Notes: generated by a model not told the origin, from the letters alone. A stretch of 64,000 bases of DNA from Lunularia cruciata (GCA_948567375.1 OX419757.1:47306001-47370000); one strand, 5' to 3'. Positions 43,981 to 54,640 are shown, numbered from the stretch's first letter. Numbers and translations are program-made.

Positions 43981-44215
43981 TTGACACCTCTAGATACCAC
44001 ACTCATTGCACTATCCAATAAAAGGAGTATGTTTTTTGGAATTGTTTGGTAGGATTAGCATTGGACTAGCTGTGGTAGTATAAGCAAGTATACAAGTACA
44101 AATGTGCTTGTATGTGGAGAAAGATGAGATTTCTAGGTGAGTCTTTTTACATGAGGTGGCACACCTTGCATATCATTATCCTAAGTTATTACCAATGTTA
44201 GTAGTTAGAGGTTAC
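43981..44215 (+). pseudogene. Truncated start of the methyltransferase domain in H1
   Basis: LDTTLIAL and a decayed motif I (TTTGGAATTGTTTGGTAGG), then GTATGTGGAGAAAGATGAG, equivalent to the YVERDE of H2. It ends at the E3 breakpoint. Confidence 0.72.
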
Positions 44216-45400
44216 CTTTTTGGAGAATCCGCTCCACTTCATATTCCTTTATGCCATCAATGAGTGTCAGACAAGGTCGAATGTTTGGTGTGGAATGACC
44301 TTGGCCTGATCGGGGAGCATATCTGCGTAGTAGGGAGACATGGAAGACTAGATGGATCTTCATGTGTGGTGGTAGCTCAAGGTGATAGGCCACAGCGCCG
44401 ATGCGACGAAGAATCGAGAAAGGCCCAATAAAACAAGGTCTGAGCTTACGAGGTCCAGCTAATATGAGGTTGGTTGTTGATAGCCACACTTGATCCCCAA
44501 CATTGAACTCCATGTGCCAACGGTGTGCATCAGCATACTGCATCTGTCGATTTTGCGCAATCTGTAATCTGTGCTTGGCGCTCTCCACACCTTGTTGGAT
44601 TCTAGAAACAAATGTGTTGACTGCATTGACCTTGGTAGCCACTAGACGGATCTTCATCAAGCTAGAAGGTGTGAAGAAATGCTCACCATACATGAGGAAG
44701 AACGGAGTGACCTGGGTGGATGCATTCACTGAATTGTTGTAAGAAAATTCCACCAACGGGAGTAGGGTGTCCCACCTCTCTTGCTCTTCTAAGGTGAAGC
44801 CGTGTAACATGTCTTCAATTGTGCGATTAGCCCGCTCTGTTTGGCCATCTGTTTGGGGGTGGTAAGCTGTGGACATGGCCAACTTGGTTTTGAAGAACCC
44901 AAAGAGTGTTTGCAAAAACAAGCTTGTGAATTGGGTGCCTCTATCGATGATGAGTACTCTAGACAAGCCATGGTGAGCAAAGACATCATCTTAGTATAAT
45001 TGAGCTAGTTGTGGAGCGGTCACCTCCTTGGTGGTAGGGCGTACATGAATCATTTTGCTGAGCCGGTCCACAAAGACTACAATGGAGTCAAACCCTGAGG
45101 TGGTCTTGTGTAATTCACAGACGAGATCCATACTCACTTGTTCCCAATGTTGGGTAGGAGTGGGGAGAGGTTGAAGGAGCCCTACAAGAGCTTGATTAGA
45201 AGCTTTGTTCTGTTGGCAAAGTAGGCAGCTACGTACAAAGTCCATCACGTCGTTGCTCATCTTGGGCCAATAGTAATGACGCTTGTCTGCATCCAAGGTC
45301 TTGTCCACTCCGACATGAGCTGCAATGGCTGAATCATGCCATTCCGCTAGAATGGTGGTGCGTAATTCTGGGACATTTGGGATCCATAATCTACCATCCC
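44216..45400 (-). pseudogene. Integrase of E3
   Basis: Zinc domain (VDKTLDADKRHYYWPKM, CLLCQQNKASNQ), core with SMDLVCELHKT (Asp), IIDRGTQFTSLF (Asp), STAYHPQTDGQTERANRTIE (Glu), LVEFSYNNSV, then FNVGDQVWLSTTNLIL, LRPCFIGPFSI, HPP-type HMKIHLVFHVSLLR and the first strand of a chromodomain (EYEVERIL). Two open segments (44991-45308 and 44205-44966) in one frame are split by a stop. The catalytic triad is intact; truncation removes the chromodomain. Confidence 0.9.
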
Positions 45401-46130
45401 AAAAGGTGAGTCCTTGGGTACTGGTGACACCTTTGGATGATTGTGCTTCTACAATCTGTGGGTCAGTTTTTGTAGCCGCCAGAATCTCTTGCTAGAATTT
45501 AGGGTTAATCTGAACCTTTGCCACCAAGTTGTTGGCCATTGGCATGCAGGTGAATGCATCTACAAGTTGCTTCTTACCTTCCACGTAGGTGATTGTCATG
45601 TTGAAGCGTTGTCGCCACTCTGCCCACCAAATTTGGCGACAAGATAGATCCTTCTGCGTCTTGAGGTAGACTAGAGGTTTGTGGTCTATCTCTACTACAA
45701 ATGCCTTCTCGCCCAAGTAGTGCTTCCAATGCTTGGTTGCTAGAACGATCACAAACTCTTCTCGTTCTGTGGTGTGGTAGTTGCACTCTGCTAGTAACAA
45801 CTTTCAAGAGAAATATGCAATTGGATGCCATCCGTCATGCCACTCTTGTTGTAGGACTGCTCTTATTGCTACGCTTCATGCATCTGTAGCCAACTTGATT
45901 GGACGTTTTGGGTCATACCACTTCAAGATTGGTGCATGTAGCAAGGCGGCCTTCAATTCTTGAAAGGCCAACTCTTGTGCAGTTCCCCATGTCCACTTCT
46001 TCCACTTGCCAAGTAGTGCCATTAAAGGCTGTGCAACCTTAGAGAAGTCCCTGACAAATCTACGATAGAATCTCATCAACCCCAAGAAGCTCTTAAGTTG
46101 AGTCTGATCTTCTCAAGCACTCCATTTTTG
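45401..46130 (-). pseudogene. RNase H of E3
   Basis: FYRRFVRDFSKVAQPLMALL, PIKLATDA (first catalytic Asp), ECNYHTTEREEFVIVLATKH (catalytic Glu), VEIDHKPLVYL (Asp), then FNMTITYVEGKKQLVDAFT, where the last catalytic Asp survives as VDA. One frame with a few stops. Confidence 0.85.
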
Positions 46131-46139
46131 AATGACCTT

Positions 46140-46664
46140 TATTTTATCTGTCAATACTTGAATGCCCTCTGCACTTACTCTATGCCTCAAGTAGTTTACT
46201 TCAGACTTGCCAAACTCACACTTTGAGATTTTGGCATACAATTGATGCTATCTTAGAATCTGGGAGACCTCTTGTAGATGTTGATTGTGTTCTGTCATCG
46301 TGCTACTTTATACTAAGATATCATCCAAGAAGATGATAACAGACTTATCCAAGTATGGATGAAATATGTCATTCATTAGACTCATGAAAGTGGCAGGTGC
46401 ATTGGTGAGGCCAAAAGGCATCACAAGATACTCAAAGTGGCCATACCTGGTTCGAAAGGCAATTTTGTGCACATCCTCCTTTACAATTCGGATTTGATTG
46501 TAACCAGTTTGCAAGTCCAGTTTGGCAAAGTATCTCACTCCATGGAGTTGATCAAACAGGTCATCCATGCGAGGTAAGGGATATTTTTTCTTCACTATTT
46601 GCTGATTGAGACCCCGATAGTCAATGCACATGTGCATTGTACCATCCTTCTTCTTCACAAACAA
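46140..46664 (-). pseudogene. Reverse transcriptase of E3
   Basis: [69 protein letters not shown] and a FLDD catalytic box at 46320-46331. A stop follows ILV. A frameshift near 46660 separates it from the upstream spacer. Confidence 0.9.
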
Positions 46665-47390
46665 GACAAGGCCCCATATGGTAATATGCTAGGTTGGATG
46701 AACCCTTTCTGCAATATCTCCTCAATTTGAGTCTTACACTCCTCCAATTCATGAGGTGATAGCCGATATGGGGCCTTACAAGGAGGCGTCTTCCCCGGAA
46801 GTGTCTCAATTTTGTGATCTACTTGCCTTTTTGGTGGTAATCCTAAGGGTAGATCATCAGGAAAGACATCTTGGAACTCATCCACCACATCCTTCAATTT
46901 CTTAGGAATTTGTCCATCGAGTTGTGCACTCTGGACTTCTCTTATTAGACCCATAAAACATCTATTGGTCTTATAGTTAGTTGCCGTCTCTACAACATAT
47001 AGAGGCAATTTTTGCCTGTGTGGTTTTTCTTTAACCCCAATGATTGACCATTGGTGGGTTCTAACTACTTTCTTCCTCCAATCCACCATAGGGTTGTACT
47101 GCTCCATCCATGGCATGCCTAAAATTGCATCATAACGAGCTAACTGTATCACTTGCCACTCAATTGCTTCCTGATATTCTCCTATAGAGAGGGTTACCTA
47201 TCTAGGTAATGATTCAATCCTCTCCGTTTGCCCATTTGGTAACTCTTCTTCTTCACTTCCATCTCTCTCTAGATCCATTCCCAATCTTATTGCAACAGAG
47301 CGAGACAAGAAATTCTCTGTTGCTCCCGGATCTATTAATATTCTCACTTGATTACCTTCTAGGATTCCATTCATGACAATCAATTGTGAG
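46655..47390 (-). pseudogene. Protease and spacer of E3
   Basis: Protease: VRILIDPGATENFLS, where the active site reads D-P-G-A (usual D-S-G-A), then YDAILGMPWMEQYNP. The spacer ends VFPDDLPLGLPPKRQVDHKI, KTPPCKAPYRLSPHELEE. The Ser-to-Pro change next to the catalytic Asp would probably harm activity. Confidence 0.83.
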
Positions 47391-47399
47391 GTTGCCTTT

Positions 47400-48566
47400 C
47401 GGGATCGTTGTGCATTATTCTTCTTCCTTCCTTTGCTTCTCTACTTCCTTATTGAGCCAATAAAGCCGCGAGGTACCTTTACTGGCAATCTTTGTTTTCC
47501 GAAGTGATTTCTACCTCCTCCTCGTCAATATGCCTCTCCATGTTGTTCAAAGATTGCCTGAACAAAGGCCAAGGGACTCTAGGGAAACGAGTGTGACAGT
47601 TGGTAGATATGTACCCAATACGGCCACAATTGTAACAATGGCGTTGTTCTCCTTGAGTCCCTTCTCCTCGTGGGACTCCATCTCTTTGTTCTTCTACCCA
47701 TCACCGCTCCCCTTGAAGCGGTCGTGCTCCTCAATCCCGGAATCGAAGGTTGCCCAATTCCATCGGTACTGGTCCACCCAAGTGTGGCATTTCTGCCCAA
47801 TAATGTTGAGGTGGAGCTACTCCTTCACCTCTACCTAATGCTCTTGCTATTCTTTGCGCACAAGCAATGGCTTCAAATACCGTGCAAGGATTTTGCACCA
47901 TGACTTCTTGACGAATCCGCTCTTTCAACCCTCGTTTGAAATTGTCAAGAGCCTCTGCTGGACTCATGTCAATAATTGCGACTTGTAGATCCAGAAAAGC
48001 CTCCACATACTCTTGTATGATATTCTTCTGTCTCAATCCCCATAGTTGGGTTCGAGCCATCTGCACAGAATCTACCGATTGGAAATTCTTCAACAGTCCT
48101 TCTTGCATTGCTGTCCATGTGACCTCCATTCTCTCTGCCAGCATGGATCATTCCCAAGCATCATACCATGTGAGGGCTTTATTGGTCAAGTACCCACATG
48201 CAAACACGCCTGCAACATGCTGTGTGATCTCTGTTGAGAACAATCGGAAATATCGATTCATTCTTGAGATCTAATTTTCCACTACTCCCATCGAACGCTG
48301 CCCCTTGTAAGGTTTGATGTTGCAGGTCTTCTTCATCCGGAGTAGCAATGTGGCTTCATGGTTGATAAGGTTCGTAGGCACGGATGCCTCTCCAAGTACT
48401 TTAGTTGCATGTACTGGTTTTGAGACGGCTCTTCTTCTTGCATAGCTTGATCATTCCTGAGGATCTACACTTGACTTTGTAATGTCTCCATGGTCATCTT
48501 AATCTCTCGAAATTCATTCAACATCCCTTGCATTCCTTGCACCAACTCTTGCAATTGCGGATCCAT
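47400..48566 (-). pseudogene. gag of E3
   Basis: Start ATG 48566-48564 (MDPQLQELVQGMQGMLNEFR, a coiled-coil-like N-terminus). Capsid 47731-48144: ALLKN-type region, QLWGLRQKNIIQEYVEAF, ALDNFKRGLKERIRQEV. The zinc knuckle near 47610-47655 reads CYNCGRIGYISTNC: the metal-binding His is Tyr. Frameshifts between segments. Confidence 0.83.
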
Positions 48567-48795
48567 GGTTCTTGCAACACTCAATTGATAATGTCTACTT
48601 CAATACAGAGTCAATATAATCACTCTGGAAGGCGCACAAACTATCGGAACTACCATTAGGACCTCATAAACTATCACTTGTTGATAATACTCCTCACCAA
48701 AATTCCTAACCACAAAATCTCTAAACATCAATTTTGGCCTCAGAACATAACGCTATTCCAAGAGGGGTGATTCACTCTCTTGGACTAAAACACTC

Positions 48796-48807
48796 GCTCT
48801 GATACCA
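48796..48807 (-). other. Primer-binding site of E3 (initiator tRNA-Met)
   Basis: TGGTATCAGAGC on the minus strand, one base from the LTR end at 48809. Confidence 0.95.
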
Positions 48808-48808
48808 T

Positions 48809-49539
48809 TGTAATACTCCGAGGACAAGAGAAGAGAGAAAACTCAAATTGCACACTCAAACAATCGATGCCCCAAGGGAGCACCTTCTCTTTATTATATA
48901 TACAAAGAGGATCTCCGCCAAGGAAGCTCCACCATAGGATTAGGGACACAGATAGGTGACATATCAGCAAGCTCCACCTTTGGATTACTTACTTGGATGG
49001 GTGACATGTCTGGTCTAGGTCCTATCTGGTTGGTCAAACAAGCTTTGTATGAATCTTATATATCTTCTTGTATGAATCTCAGAATCACGTAAGGTACCGT
49101 TGGAAAGCTCTCAACAAGGCAAAGCAGGGGGGAGGGAAGGCCAGCCTTTCCTTTGTTGGGGGGGGGGGGGGTCTGCACATTTTTTAGGCCTAATTCATCC
49201 GTTTAGGCCTCCAAAATTGCCTTCAAAGATTTCAGGCATATTTCGGTTCCTACTCTATTAGTAGAAGTCCCCTTTTGGTGATACCTCTTTCTGATCTGTT
49301 TAGTCCATCATGTGTAACCTCCTTCCAGATGTTACCAAACCAATTCTCACCTTTAAATCATATGTTTAGCTATTGGTTCTAAGGTTCTCAAGTCTATTTC
49401 AATTTCTGCCCTATTAGTAGAAGTACTCTTTTGGTGATACTTCTATCTGATCTATTTTGACTATCATGTATAACATCATTCTAGATGTTACCAAACCAAA
49501 TTTCACATCTAGATCATATGGCTAGCTCTTGGTATTACA
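48809..49539 (-). repeat. 5' LTR of E3 (731 bp, with internal duplication)
   Basis: Minus strand TGTAATACCAAGAGC to GGAGTATTACA. TATATATAAT box near 48893-48903. A segment with TGGTAACATCT, GATCAGA and TATCACCAAAAG occurs twice (49248-49370 and 49395-49520), explaining why it is longer than E1's LTR. A run of 14 G lies at 49158-49171. Confidence 0.85.
49158..49171. repeat. G14 homopolymer
   Basis: Fourteen consecutive G in the E3 LTR. Long G runs are prone to length error in sequencing. Confidence 0.95.
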
Positions 49540-49554
49540 ATATCTCAAGTCCCA

Positions 49555-50810
49555 ATGAGGGAGGAGATGGACTCTGAGTTGGAGTTTGACACAGGAGTTG
49601 ATTCAGTTGAGAGTGCACTTGGTGTGTCCGCACCGTTGTTGTGGGACATGGAGGAGATTTATGGGGCCTCCAAAGGCCCTAGGAATTACTCTAGTACAGT
49701 GGGTACCATTGAGTTGGATGACTTCATCCATGAGTTTGACAGTTGGTGTGATCTACAGCAAATGTTGAACCCTACTTTGTTCACACCCTTCATGGCATGG
49801 AAGGGGTTGTTTCAGCACTTGGAGGGTCCACCGACGGACTACCATGAGTTCAAGAGAGCTCATTTGGAAGAGATTGAGTTATGGAGACAGTATTGGTCTC
49901 CACACTATGTCTCCATCACTTTAGGCTTGGTGGCCAGGAGTAGATCGGTTGTACCCATGAGTTCTAGCACGAGTAGTGTTGGTGGAGCTAGTGGAGGTGC
50001 ACTAGCTAGAGATAGTGCTACTACGAGTGGAGGTACCGCTGCAGGAGGTGGTGTGGTATCGGGGTTTAACCCCATGGTGGAGTTCTTTCTATGTTTGAGG
50101 CAGAACTACCAGGAAGTGCGGACTGATAAGCTGAGGAGCTTGCAAGAGTTCCAGCGGAAGGCTGGAGAGAGCCTATGCGAGGCATACACTCACATGAGGC
50201 GGCTGATCAGTTTCACTCAGGGACTTATTGAGCCCCAGGCAGTCCAGTTTTGGTATGGGATACTTGACAGGGAGTTACGACGTAGAGTTCGTGATGCTAC
50301 GTTGTTGCAGGCGACTTCGCCCACTTTGGCAGTAGTCTTTGGTTTGGCTGAGCGTATTGAGCTCAATATGGTGGAAGAGAGAGTGGTGACATTTGGATTT
50401 GGTAGGGAGACCTCATCCATGGCTGTGACTTCTTCTAGAGTGCAGCAGAGTGCACCATGCCCAGTTGGTTTTCAAGGATAAGGTGGACAGCTCAGATCCT
50501 ATGGAGCGAGTGGAGTGCCTAGTGGAGTTAGACCCTTACCTTCATTTTCGGGTCAGCAACAACTAGTGAGTGGTGGTGTTGCTTGTTGGACTTGTGGTGG
50601 ACCTCACCATAGGAGAGAGTGGACTCAGGGCAGCGGACCTGATACCTCTGGTGCATCACAGTCAGCACAGAGGCAGTGTGAGCATTGCCACAGATTTGGT
50701 CACACTAGTGACCGGTGTTTTGACCTACACCCGAAGTTACGGAATGGTAGGGCTGCTATGGCAGGTAGTAGAGGAGGTCCAATTCATGGAGGACAAGGTG
50801 GTTGAGGTGG
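49555..50810 (+). pseudogene. gag of H2
   Basis: ATG at 49555, the first Met of a 308-codon open frame; the same ATG context (CCCAATGAG) occurs in H1. Features: SELEFDTGVDSVESALGVS, ELDDFIHEFDSWCDLQQM, a Ser/Gly/Thr-rich linker (residues about 140-180) and a capsid-like helical part (FNPMVEFFLCLRQNYQEVRT, SLQEFQRKAGESLCEAYTHM, QFWYGILDRELRRRV). After a TAA (50479) come zinc knuckles CWTCGGPHHRREW (last Cys replaced by Trp; H1 keeps Cys) and CEHCHRFGHTSDRC (50677-50718, intact). Confidence 0.88.
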
Positions 50811-51920
50811 TGGTAGAGGATCTACACCTTGTAGGGGTGCACTACTTGCCCTTACTTCTAACACAACTATGGCTACTCGGATTGAGCAGTTGGAGCAGAG
50901 ATTGGTTAGTATGGCTATTGCTCAGAGGAGATCAGAGCAGAGATTTGGGTGCTGAGGCTTCCACTCATGTGTTGGTGATAGAGATGCTTTGGACTTCATG
51001 TGCAGAGCAGCACAGGTGGATGCATCCGTAGCAGTGACTAGGAGTGCAGTACATGCTCCAAAGCCTAGAAGAGCATCAATGGAGTTGGACCCACAGAGAG
51101 GAGAGGTTGGGAGATAGGTCAGACTTCCCCAGTCTTTCATGCTATCTGAGGCATTGCAGACGACATCCATGGTTCCTAGACGTCCTAGTATAGGTGTGGT
51201 AGGTGGTGATGGAGTACATGATGGACTACCTACTAGTCACCTACCTGCTACTACAGAGATTGAGTCTAGCATGATGTTAGGAGCAGCTCAGTTGATTATG
51301 CGGCGTCCTTTGTTTTCGGCCAATGATATGTTTACATTGGAAGTTGACCCAGCCCCAATATTCCGGTTGGCTGCCACATTGTTTGAGAGTAGGGATGGTG
51401 TAGTTCCTACTACTAGAGCAAAGGTGGTTGGTAGTGGAGTTGACTTGGTTGAGGAGCATGGGATCCGTTCAGCAACCAGTGGTTTATGGCAGGCAGCAGC
51501 GGCTAGACTAGAGGAGTTGCTAGCTAGACCGGCCTTTGAGAGAGCGTGGTTTACACCTAGTGTTGTCCTATTGGATAACCAGAGGGGGATTTTTTGTTTG
51601 GTGGGAGCTTCAGGGAAGGTCTATACACCATAGAGAGTCTAGTTAGACTCTAGTGCGCAGCCCCTTATGTTGGGGAAGGCTGCAATTGTTGGTCTGGAGT
51701 TACGGAAGACCGATGTGGAGAGGTGTCCATTTCAGATCCAGACATCTCTAGGTGGTGGTTCAACATAGTACATCACCCGTGGAGAGCTTGTTGTCCAGGT
51801 TCAGCCTGGTCATTCAACTTATAGCTCGATGGTGAGAGCTCAGGCTATTGCGACGATAGCTGAGTCATATGATGTGCTAGTTGGGGGAGTAGTGTTATAC
51901 CCCATGGGTTTCAGCATTGA
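50811..51920 (+). pseudogene. Protease region of H2
   Basis: A linker (TTMATRIEQLEQRLVSMAIA) is followed by AAQLIMRRPLFSANDMFTLE, AKVVGSGVDLVEEHGIRSA and NQRGIFCLVGASGKVYTP. The aspartic-protease site reads LDSSAQPLMLGKAAI near 51646-51690, where Gly of D-S-G-A is Ser. The second protease strand is YDVLVGGVVLYPMGF (51868-51912), comparable to the D-x-I-L-G-x-P-W motif. Stops at 51631, 51640 and 51766 interrupt it. Confidence 0.75.
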
Positions 51921-52330
51921 CTATTGGGAGGAGACAACCTCTTATAGACCTGGTTGGCAGTCTGGTGAGGGACGGGTATGTCGCCTACCAGTACGCTTCA
52001 ATAGTGGCAGTCTTGGCTCACTACATTCTGGGACTATGGCAGCATCAGTTTTAACTTTCAGCGGTGCAGTTACTTGGCCTGGTGACTTGTTGGAGGGGGA
52101 CGCCCATGCAGAGGATACTCCAATACCAGAGGAGATCACTCGGCTATGGAGTATGAGTGGGATTGTTCCATCCACCTTGGATGTTCCATTGTGGAGTTTA
52201 GAGGAGGCATTGCAGTAGCATGCAGATTAGTTGGTGCAGCAGGCTTGGAGTGGAGCCTTCATACCATCAAGAGATGAGTGTGAGAATGAGCCTCTAGAGG
52301 CAATTGCTTTGATACCTCTGGATAACACAC
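51829..52330 (+). pseudogene. Protease-methyltransferase spacer of H2
   Basis: An open frame of 130 codons: SIDYWEETTSYRPGWQSGEG, VRFNSGSLGSLHSG, WPGDLLEGDAHAEDTPIPEE, WSMSGIVPSTLDVPLWSLEE. H0 and H1 carry the same segment, so it belongs to the family. No known domain is recognised. It leads directly into the methyltransferase. Confidence 0.7.
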
Positions 52331-53310
52331 TCATTGCTTGGAAGTATCCAGTAGAGGGGATATGCCTATTGGAGTTGTTTGGTGGGATCAGCACTGGACT
52401 AGTTGCGGTGTTACAGGCCGGTATAAGAGTACAGAGGTACTTGTATGTAGAGAGAGATGAGACTGCTAGGTGAGTCTCTCTACATCATGTGGCACACTTG
52501 GCCTATCGGTATCCGGAGTTATTACTGATGTCAGTAGTCAGAGGTTACCAGAAGGCCCTACCAGGAGACATTTCCTTACTGGGGGCGCATGACCTAGAGA
52601 GACATGGGCCTATTCACTTGGTGATTTCTAGATGGCCATGTCAGGGACATACACGTACTGGTAGAGAGGACTGGGTCTTCAAGATCCTTGTTCAGGTGTG
52701 TTTTGGGAGATGTTACGGATACTACAACATCTCCAGGTTCATCAGTCTGTTTCTCCAGCTTACCTTTTGGAGAACGTTCCTTTGATGGGTGATTCTCGCA
52801 CCAGAGTGGTGGCGAGTACACATCAGGTCCATTCCTGGATGGGACCTGCTGTATTGTTAGATGCAGCCAAAGTGGGATCACGGGCGCATTGTCTTTGTCT
52901 TTGGTGGACAAACCTCTTACCCAAAGAGGTTCTACAACGTGCTTATGATGGGATTCAATGACTGGACCATGATATCTTGGATGTTGGGCGTCAGTCTCAG
53001 ACAGTGGTAGTGGCTGATATGTCACCTATGGCAGTGGTGAACCTAGTTGGATAGCCTAGAGCCGCATTTCCCACACTCATGAGTTTCCTATGCTCTCATG
53101 CTTTTTGAGATGGAGGACCAGGACTTGTTTGGGACTCATAGTTACAGCAGTTGGTGGAGCCCAATGCTGATGAAAGAGAGCGGGCGATGGGTTTTCGCAC
53201 CGATATTACCGTTGTTCCAGTAGTGTTAGAGGCATCCAGGCGTCAGGTGTTAGGTCAAGCTATGGACCTGAACTGTTTGACCTGGATTGTGAGCCTTGGC
53301 TTGGTAGAGC
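52320..53310 (+). pseudogene. Cytosine-C5 DNA methyltransferase domain of H2 (DNMT3/DRM-like)
   Basis: Motif I, cofactor (SAM) binding: LELFGGISTGL (52369-52401). Motif II-like: YLYVERDE. Motif IV: GPIHLVISRWPCQGH with the catalytic Cys codon at 52639-52641. Motif VI: LLENVPLMGDS, with ENV at 52770-52778. Motif VIII: AAKVGSRAHCLCLWWTNL (to about 52910). Motifs IX-X: ERERAMGFRTD and RRQVLGQAMDLNCL (53160-53280). Spacing and the LENV...AAK..SRAH..WTNL pattern resemble DNMT3/DRM enzymes. The linear order I to X is canonical, unlike plant DRM proteins, in which the motif blocks are permuted. The copy is inactive: TGA at 52471, one frameshift near 52690, stops at 52959, 53052, 53106 and 53139. Whether the ancestral enzyme methylated its own DNA is inference. 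Confidence 0.85.
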
Positions 53311-54640
53311 AGTGTAGGATGCGCTTGATAGGCATCACCACTCGGACACTTGTGAGCCCTGTGCCTATCAAGATGATTTAGGCACATGCTGAGGGTGATG
53401 GACCGAGTGGACATGGTATTCTTGGGACACATCCAATAGCTACTAGGGAGAGTGGTCTACTTGGAGTCCATCCAGGTGAGCGTGGGCTACTTGGATTACA
53501 CCCTTGGTCCACATGGGATGCAGCTAAAGGAAGTGTGGAGCTTGCAGCCAGAGTGGGGGGAGTTTTTCACACAGAGGTTGGGACCTCTAGTGGTCAGGAG
53601 CATGACACTATCGCTCCCAAGGGCCCAGTGTAGCAGTCAGTCAGTACGTCTTCCACTCCTATCACAATTACAGAGGATACTTGGGAACCAGATCTTGGAC
53701 CCAAGCTTATTGGAGAGGAAAGACGGAGGGTTTGGAGGTTCTTGAGGAGTCACACAAGTTGTTTTGCCTTTAGTATGAAGGATTTGGGTGCTCTAAAGGG
53801 ACCTTGTATACAGATTGAGCTAACTAGCAACACACCAGTTTTCTAACGTCCTTATCGATATAGTGATATGGAGAGGACATTGATTCGGAGCTGGAGAAGT
53901 GACCTTTTTGAGGCTGGTTTGGTGGAGATTTCACATGGAGAGTATGCATCAACGACATTGATGCTAGCCAAGAAGGATATGCATGGCAACTATATAGATA
54001 GGTGGATGTGTGAAGATTACCGTCCTATCAACCGATAGACCAGGGCTGATCGGTATGCCATGCCTACATCGGAGGAGATATTTGATGCAATTGGGCATGC
54101 AAAGGTCTTCAGTACTTTGGATCTTCAAGCGGGATATCATCAGTTGCCAATCAGGGAGGAGGATAAGTCCAAGACAACATTTTGGGCTATTGATCCTCAC
54201 GGTAAGGATGTGTTATATTAGTGGAGGTTCTTACCATTTGGGTTAAAGAACGCTCCTGTTGAGTTCCAAAGGGTCATGGATAGGATCCTAGCTAGATTGG
54301 ATTTTTCTCGGTGTTATATTGATGACATTTTGGTTTATAGCACTATTGTGGAGGAGCATGAGAGACAGTTGTTGGTGGTGTTTGAGAGGTTGAGATCTCA
54401 TGGACTCAAATTACATCCTGGGAAGTGTAGGTTCTTCCACGAGCAGGTTGAGTATTTGGGTCACACTATCTACCCCGGAGGACTTGGTGTTCAGCAAACC
54501 AAGGTGGAGGCTATTGCATGTATTCCTCGGCCTACGGATGTGAGCAGAGTGCGAGCATTCCTTGGGTTGGCAAACTTCTATTGCTGCTATGTTAGAGGAT
54601 TTAGTGCCATTGCCAAGGCCTTGACGAAGCTGACCAAGCT
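53311..54640 (+). pseudogene. Reverse transcriptase of H2 with N-terminal spacer
   Basis: A spacer (53311-53800) of unknown role, then RT: FEAGLVEISHGEYAST, CEDYRPINR, YAMPTSEEIFDAIGHAKVFS, LDLQAGYHQLPI, FLPFGLKNAPVEFQRVMDR, CYIDDILVYS (YIDD catalytic box, 54315-54326), HPGKCRFFHEQVEYLGH, RAFLGLANFY. This is a full Ty3/Gypsy RT with few stops (for example a TAG after PINR). It is clearly distinct from the RTs of the other families in the window (YIDD and K-N-A-P here; FLDD and T-N-A-P there). Confidence 0.92.

Larger units (their letters stand above)
39505..44215 (+). mobile_element. H1: 5' part of an H-family methyltransferase-bearing Gypsy element
   Basis: LTR (39505-39948, 5' end truncated), long leader (39949-41279), gag, protease and the beginning of the methyltransferase domain on the plus strand. 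It breaks off at 44215 at the position equivalent to 52545 in H2, where truncated element E3 begins. Nearly all coding pieces share one frame, interrupted by stop codons. Confidence 0.82.
44216..49539 (-). mobile_element. E3: 3'-truncated chromovirus-type Gypsy element
   Basis: 5' LTR (48809-49539), primer-binding site, gag, protease, RT, RNase H, integrase and the first residues of a chromodomain on the minus strand. The 3' end and 3' LTR are missing: the sequence stops inside EYEVERILQKGNL at 44216. RT through integrase share one frame, with one shift near 46660. It lies between two overlapping copies of H (H1 and H2). Confidence 0.88.

Noticed and set aside
49158-49171. G14 run as a regulatory quadruplex
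   Set aside because: A single G run inside an LTR, easily a sequencing or slippage product; no further G-runs in a quadruplex arrangement nearby.
52594-53025. 143-codon minus-strand open frame
   Set aside because: Antisense to the methyltransferase domain, which explains the region with six ordered motifs.
52320-53310. A host DNA methyltransferase gene fragment inserted by chance
   Set aside because: The same domain occurs in H0, H1 and H2 at the same place, collinear with the flanking protease-spacer sequence, and in frame with Gag-Pol.
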